Origin: JAZGDL01 sp036477795
GTDB lineage: Bacteria > Planctomycetota > Phycisphaerae > UBA1845
Direction: 5' to 3'
Length of the DNA: 18,023 nt
Assembly: GCA_036477795.1 (NCBI GenBank)
Contig: JAZGDL010000414.1
Span: 1-18,023 of the forward strand
Each line of letters begins with the position of its first letter. Position 1 is the stretch's first letter. The notes beneath the pieces were generated by a model that was given only the letters and a program-made list of their open reading frames with translations, was not told the origin of the DNA and did no database searches. Positions 14,268-18,023 of this stretch are shown one piece after another. Made by a program: the position numbers and the translations under genes.

Positions 14268-15617
14268 GTGCCTCGGGAGCGCAATGCATTCAAGCTTGGT
14301 GTCACCGTGCTGGTGGGCCTGGTGCTGTTCTTTGCGGCGGTGCTGTTCATCGGCGGCAAGAGCTTCGAAAAACGCCAGCCGTTCGTGGTGCGGATCGGGC
14401 ATGATCAGAACGTTCCCAGATTGAAGGCCGGCGCACCGGTGATCTGCGGGCCGCAGCAGGTCGGGACGGTGACCGGTGTGACCACGGTCGAGGCCCCGGC
14501 GTTGGACAAGTCCGGCCCCCAGGACTTCCTCTATTTTGAAGTTCGCGGCGAAGTGAATGTATCGCTGGGCCTGCGCTCGGATTGCAGCATCGTGGTCGAG
14601 GGGCCGTTGCTGGGCGATAACGGGCAGCTCCGCGTGGTGGACCGCGGGACGGCTCCGACCCCGGTTTCGCCCGACCAGCCCATCTACGCACGGGCCTCAG
14701 GTTTTGCCAGCGATTGGGCGAGAATCACGCGCGAGTTGGATGACAACAACCCCAAGAGCCTGCTTTCACAGATCAAGACGCAACTGGACCCGATGATATC
14801 GCATTCGCTGATGGCCAAGCTGCACAGGAGCCTGGGCGACGTCAATATCATGACTGCCAACCTGATGCAGAGCGTTGATCCGTCTCGCAAGTCAGCGCTG
14901 ATCGCCAAGGTGGGCTCGATTCTCGATCACATTAACGCCATCACCGCCGGATTGAAGGCCGAGCTCGAGCGTGGCGGTGAGCAAACGGTGTTGGCTAAGG
15001 TCCACCGTGGTCTTGATCATGTGAATGACGCGCTTGCGGCACTGTCGGCGACCATCGATGAGAACCGCGCCGGAATCCGGAGAACCATCAAAGGCGCTGA
15101 AAACGTAACCGCCAAGCTCGACCAAACGATCATTCCCGCGATTGAGTATGAGCTGGATCGTTTCCGCACCGAAAGCCTGCTCGGCCAAGTGCACACGGCG
15201 TTGGAGGGAATCAACTCCATCCTCTCCGACGCCACCGTAGTTGCCGACAAGGCCCGCCGGGTGGCTACGCTCAGCGAGGATCGCGTGCTCACAGTTGTAG
15301 ATAACGCCAAAGAGGCGAGCGACCATCTCAAGGCAGTGGCCAAGGACCTGCGCCGCAGCCCCTGGCGTCTGATTCACAAGCCCACCGCTGTGGAGTCCAA
15401 GGAAGCCTACATCCTTGACGCCGTCCGCGAGTTTGCCGAGGCTTCGGGGCATCTTGACGAGTCAGCCGCCCAGCTTGATGCTCTGCTGGAGGCCTATGAG
15501 GGCCGGATCCCCGAGACCGATCCGACGCTGGCGGCGATTCGTGAACGGCTCAAATTGACCCTGGAACGGTTCGCCGCCGCGGAGGATGCTTTGTGGGATC
15601 AACTGGACGTGCGGTGA
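14268..15617 (+). CDS. mlaD: MCE-domain (MlaD-type) lipid-transport protein with long helical tail
   Basis: This 449-aa protein has one N-terminal membrane helix (about 9-28, KLGVTVLVGLVLFFAAVLFI), then an MCE domain (about 36-130) with LKAGAPVICGPQQVGTVTGV and the GPLLGDNGQLRVV segment. The remaining 300 or so residues are mostly helical, with repeated N-x-x-A/L and heptad-like spacing and no second membrane segment. E. coli MlaD is under 200 aa, so this tail is an extension as in other single-MCE proteins with long helical regions, which can form a tunnel through the periplasm. The GTG start has GGAG eight bases upstream. No MlaC-type soluble carrier gene is present; the helical tail could replace it. 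Confidence 0.92.
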   Translation: MPRERNAFKLGVTVLVGLVLFFAAVLFIGGKSFEKRQPFVVRIGHDQNVPRLKAGAPVICGPQQVGTVTGVTTVEAPALDKSGPQDFLYFEVRGEVNVSLGLRSDCSIVVEGPLLGDNGQLRVVDRGTAPTPVSPDQPIYARASGFASDWARITRELDDNNPKSLLSQIKTQLDPMISHSLMAKLHRSLGDVNIMTANLMQSVDPSRKSALIAKVGSILDHINAITAGLKAELERGGEQTVLAKVHRGLDHVNDALAALSATIDENRAGIRRTIKGAENVTAKLDQTIIPAIEYELDRFRTESLLGQVHTALEGINSILSDATVVADKARRVATLSEDRVLTVVDNAKEASDHLKAVAKDLRRSPWRLIHKPTAVESKEAYILDAVREFAEASGHLDESAAQLDALLEAYEGRIPETDPTLAAIRERLKLTLERFAAAEDALWDQLDVR

Positions 15618-15623
15618 TGGGGT

Positions 15624-15760
15624 GTTGAAGGTTGAAGGTTGAAAGTTGAAGGTTGAAAGTTGAAGGTTGAAGGTTGAAGGTTGAAAGTTGAAGGTTGAAG
15701 GTTGAAAGTTGATAGTCGGGCCTTGGAACCTTTAACCTTTAACCTTCCAACCTTCAACCT
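15624..15760. repeat. Thirteen 7-bp units plus inverse copies (possible hairpin)
   Basis: Positions 15624-15714 are 13 consecutive 7-mers: 12 of GTTGAAG or GTTGAAA and a last GTTGATA. After a 12-base gap, 15727-15760 holds inverse units (AACCTTT, AACCTTC and similar), so a long hairpin is possible. It lies between the MCE gene and the flavoprotein gene and may weaken read-through. It is not a CRISPR array: units are contiguous, without spacers. Confidence 0.9.
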
Positions 15761-15770
15761 CCCGTAGGCG

Positions 15771-16889
15771 GTGACTGTGGGCGAACTGACATACGATGTT
15801 CTGGTGGTTGGTGCGGGTCCAGCCGGGGCGGTGGCGGCTGCCAGACTCGCCGCCCAGGGCCATGCTGTGGTCGTCGTGGAGGCCTCCGGCGAAGGCGGTA
15901 AACTGCTGTGCGCCGGTTGGCTGAACGCCAAAGCCAAACCGTTGCTCTTGGAGTTGAAGATCCCACTCAAGGACATTGGGGCCCGCCCTTTCAGGTCGGT
16001 GACGTTTTACAACGTGGATTTCAGCAAGTCGGCGGTTCCTCATTTCGCGGAGGCTCCCGGTTATCTGATTGAGCGGGCGCGCCTTGATAAGCGGCTGGTG
16101 CGAGCGGCGACGGATGCCGGTGCGACGTTGATCGAAGGTCGGCGTGTGACCGACGTGGCCCTTGGCGAATTATTGGTGACGCTTCAGCTCGATGAGGGTG
16201 AACCGTTGCAGGGGCGTTTGCTGATAGTGGCAGCCGGGCGAGGAAGTGAACTTTTGGAACGTCTGCAACTCGGTCCCGGTGCTTTTCCGGCGGGGTGGTG
16301 GGCCGCCCACGTCGATGCGGATAATGTGGTTACGAAAGGCGAGCCCCGCTTCGCCATCGTGCTGGGGCTCGATGAGCTGGGTGGGTTCGGGATGATCACC
16401 GCCGGAAACGGACGGGCTTCGGTCGGTGTGCAGATGGCCGCCGGGAAGGACAAGGTTGTCCCGGCGATTATCAGGCTTTGCACGCAGGCTGTGGAGCATG
16501 GCATCCTAAGCGTCGATCTGTGTGAACAGGCGGCGCGGGCCCAGGTAATCATGACGCCGGCGGCCGTCGCCCTGGCCATGGACACCCATGTAGCCAAGCG
16601 GGCCTTGATGGTCGGTGACGCCGGCGGCTTCGTGTCCGCCACCAGCGGCGAGGGCATCTACCCGGCCATGTGGTCCGCGCGCATCGCAGCCGAGGTGATT
16701 CACCAGGCTCTGGAAGATCCCAGCCCGCAGGATGTGCTGATGGGTTTCGACACGCGGTGGCGAACACAGATGGCTGACCACCTGCGCGCTCCCGGTACCG
16801 ATACGCAGTATATTTTGCCGCTGGTTTTTTCGAATCAGCCGATGGCTGATCGTATGGGGGCGGCGTTTTTTTGCGGTGAGAACATCTGA
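15771..16889 (+). CDS. Geranylgeranyl-reductase-family FAD-dependent oxidoreductase
   Basis: This 372-aa flavoprotein has an N-terminal Rossmann motif, DVLVVGAGPAGAVAAARLA (Gly14, Gly16, Gly19), with the acidic VVVVEAS strand end, and the second FAD motif LMVGDAGGFVSATSGEGIYP from about residue 279 (GDAGG 282-286). That second motif, with its S-G-E-G-I-x-x-A-M pattern, is characteristic of the geranylgeranyl reductase group, which saturates isoprenoid double bonds or oxidises related substrates. The usual aromatic Y-x-W-x-F-P segment is degenerate here (GGFGMITAGNGRASVG), so the substrate may be unusual. The GTG start at 15771 has only a weak upstream TAGGCG; a second GTG at 15777 is possible. 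It reads in the same direction as the MCE cluster but across the 7-bp repeat. Confidence 0.88.
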   Translation: MTVGELTYDVLVVGAGPAGAVAAARLAAQGHAVVVVEASGEGGKLLCAGWLNAKAKPLLLELKIPLKDIGARPFRSVTFYNVDFSKSAVPHFAEAPGYLIERARLDKRLVRAATDAGATLIEGRRVTDVALGELLVTLQLDEGEPLQGRLLIVAAGRGSELLERLQLGPGAFPAGWWAAHVDADNVVTKGEPRFAIVLGLDELGGFGMITAGNGRASVGVQMAAGKDKVVPAIIRLCTQAVEHGILSVDLCEQAARAQVIMTPAAVALAMDTHVAKRALMVGDAGGFVSATSGEGIYPAMWSARIAAEVIHQALEDPSPQDVLMGFDTRWRTQMADHLRAPGTDTQYILPLVFSNQPMADRMGAAFFCGENI

Positions 16890-16896
16890 AAGAAGA

Positions 16897-17070
16897 AAGG
16901 CACGGAGGCACGAAGGCACGGAGGCACGGAGGGGGAGGAAGGTACGGAGGCACGAAGGCACGGAGGCACGGAGGGGGAGGAAGGCACGGAGGCACGAAGG
17001 GACGAAGGGAGATGAAGGGACGGAGGGAATCGTCACTCTCCACTCCGTGCCTTCGTGCCTTATCCTTCAC
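16897..17070. repeat. 42-bp tandem repeat and inverse CCTTCGTGCC segment
   Basis: Units 16897-16938 and 16939-16980 are 42 bp each and differ at one base; a third, partial unit starts at 16981. They are built from CACGGAGG and CACGAAGG 8-mers. A 32-bp segment at 17025-17056, shared with 11607-11638, ends in the inverse CCGTGCCTTCGTGCC, so the two ends could pair. The gap 16890-17197 contains no gene; an apparent 79-codon frame there is just translated repeat. Confidence 0.9.
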
Positions 17071-17197
17071 TCTTCACTTTACGACCGTAACGAGTTGCCA
17101 AGACACTTAGCCTGATGCACAATGCTAGGCATATGGAGCCCGCGGCGCGGGTCTTGCGAGTTTCGTAGTGCAGATCAGCTTATAAGGAGAACGGATC

Positions 17198-17317
17198 GTG
17201 TTGAATTTTGGCACCGCATTGGATGGTTTCTTGGCCACCCTGTTCGAGTTCATCACTCAGTTGCTTGAGACGGTATTCAGTTCGCTGGCGGTTTTTTTCG
17301 GGGGCTTTCTGGGCTGA
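17198..17317 (+). CDS. Small hydrophobic protein, 39 aa
   Basis: A 39-codon open frame starts at GTG 17198, with AAGGAG at 17184-17189 eight bases upstream, one of the best Shine-Dalgarno sites in the window. The product begins (M)LNFGTALDGFLATLFEFI and ends with LAVFFGGFLG; it is mostly hydrophobic with two acidic residues (Glu17, Glu24), compatible with a short membrane or amphipathic helix. I do not recognise a family. It ends in TGA, after which the CPBP frame continues without shift, three bases before the first usable start (TTG 17321). It is either a genuine leader or micro-protein coupled to the next gene, or the N-terminus of that gene cut off by an in-frame stop. Confidence 0.6.
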   Translation: MLNFGTALDGFLATLFEFITQLLETVFSSLAVFFGGFLG

Positions 17318-17320
17318 ATC

Positions 17321-18023
17321 TTGCGGCCACCGGTGAGCAGCGACCTGTCCAATCTGCTTTCGATCTCCGACTGGGTGCTGTTTGGTCTGGGCGCGGCACT
17401 TGTCGTTGTATGCCTGCTGTACTGGTTGCTGCGGGTGCGGCGTGATCCGTTGGCCGACGTGCCCGGTCGCCCGAATCAGGTGGTGCCCGAGGTTGCCCTG
17501 CTGCCCGTGCTGGTGTGGCTGATTTGCGGCAGCGCGCTGTCCATGCTGTCCGAGGGCTCGGGGGAAGGGGACGTTCCGGCGGCGCGGATGATCTGGGCGG
17601 GCAACGTGGCCCAACTCTTCGGGGGTTTGGCCTGCTTCTGGGTCGGGGCGCGGTTCTTCCACGGCGGGCTCGAGCGGTTCTTGTTTGGAGATAAGCGCAT
17701 TGCGCGACACGCCGTTGCGGGCGTCGCATACCTGTTGGCGGCGCTGGCCTTATGCCCTCTGGTCATGGAAGTTATGGGGGTGCTGCTGAGCAGGCTTGCT
17801 CCACAGTACAACTACTACGAACATGAAGTGATCGACGCGTTGCGCCGCGGGCAAGTGCCGATCGTTGCCATCTGGATCGGCACCGTACTGGTGGCTCCGG
17901 TGGCGGAGGAGTGCTTTTTCCGCGGCGTGGTGCAGACCTGTCTGGAGAACCTTATCCGCAGTCGCTGGCTCTGTGTTGTGTCTACGGCGGCGATCTTCGG
18001 AGCCGTGCACGCGGGTGCCGGGG
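17321..18023 (+). CDS. CPBP-family intramembrane metalloprotease, 3' end missing
   Basis: The open frame from TTG 17321 runs to the window edge, about 234 codons, with no stop. It has about six hydrophobic segments (for example WVLFGLGAALVVVCLLYWLL and VALLPVLVWLICGSALSML). The CPBP motifs are visible: EECFFRG with Glu196-Glu197 (EExxxR), and FGAVHAG near the edge (FxxxH). This family includes Rce1-type CAAX proteases and bacteriocin-immunity proteins; a third conserved motif would lie beyond the window. No own Shine-Dalgarno was found, so translation probably depends on the small frame ending at 17317. GTG 17333 is an alternative start. Confidence 0.88.
   Translation, partial: MRPPVSSDLSNLLSISDWVLFGLGAALVVVCLLYWLLRVRRDPLADVPGRPNQVVPEVALLPVLVWLICGSALSMLSEGSGEGDVPAARMIWAGNVAQLFGGLACFWVGARFFHGGLERFLFGDKRIARHAVAGVAYLLAALALCPLVMEVMGVLLSRLAPQYNYYEHEVIDALRRGQVPIVAIWIGTVLVAPVAEECFFRGVVQTCLENLIRSRWLCVVSTAAIFGAVHAGAG

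Noticed and set aside
15624..15760. Possible CRISPR array
   Set aside because: The 7-bp units are contiguous and lack spacers; no cas gene is present.
16876..17115. 79-codon frame rich in Arg, Glu and Gly
   Set aside because: It is only translation of the CACGGAGG/CACGAAGG repeat, overlaps the end of the flavoprotein gene, and has no ribosome site.
17135..17160. Terminator or operator near CCCGCGGCGCGGG
   Set aside because: A 5-bp stem with a 3-nt loop and no U-run is expected by chance at this GC content.

Overview
The window looks like a contig fragment from a Planctomycetota bacterium, probably near Phycisphaerae. This is inferred from four things: a GC-rich sequence; a large secreted Cys-rich protein with dockerin-like loops of the DGDVDL...FQRCF type; a divergent DnaA; and many families of short tandem and inverted repeats (7-mers of GATTGNG and GTTGAAG type, 8-mers of CACGAAGG type, small GC-rich palindromes) filling the gaps between genes. 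No rRNA, tRNA, transposase or CRISPR array was seen.

Layout. 1-163 holds a repeat-rich leader with a 24-bp-arm hairpin. 179-4594 (+) encodes a 1471-aa exported protein. It converges on a minus-strand pair, a Bfd-like [2Fe-2S] protein (6135-6398) and a PPi-type phosphofructokinase (4713-6044). A typical 2-Cys peroxiredoxin (6628-7218, +) is divergent from the Bfd-like gene. A repeat island with a 144-bp inverted-repeat element (7375-7518) separates it from dnaA (7573-9003, -), whose upstream region has a plausible promoter and a perfect DnaA box. A tandem-GNAT acetyltransferase (9390-10571, -) follows; about 59 codons inside it consist of the same repeat DNA that fills intergenic gaps. 10572-11183 is a non-coding stretch with at least eight small hairpins.

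From 11184 everything reads rightward: a HEAT-repeat lipoprotein whose C-terminus runs into repeat DNA, then a compact cluster of RsbW-like kinase, STAS protein, MlaE-type permease, MlaF-type ATPase and MCE/MlaD-type protein (11691-15617), then a geranylgeranyl-reductase-like flavoprotein (15771-16889). After another repeat island come a 39-codon hydrophobic mini-gene (17198-17317) and, in the same frame after its TGA, a CPBP-family membrane protease that runs off the window end.

How the parts fit. The most interesting unit is the kinase-STAS-permease-ATPase-MCE cluster. The first three genes overlap by 4 nt, so a partner-switch-style phosphorylation module appears physically coupled to a lipid-transport ABC system. 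The STAS protein could serve as an MlaB-like subunit whose state is set by the kinase. The flavoprotein next door could act on isoprenoid lipids, but that link is only contextual. The other notable theme is repeat DNA that has entered or abuts coding sequence in two genes.
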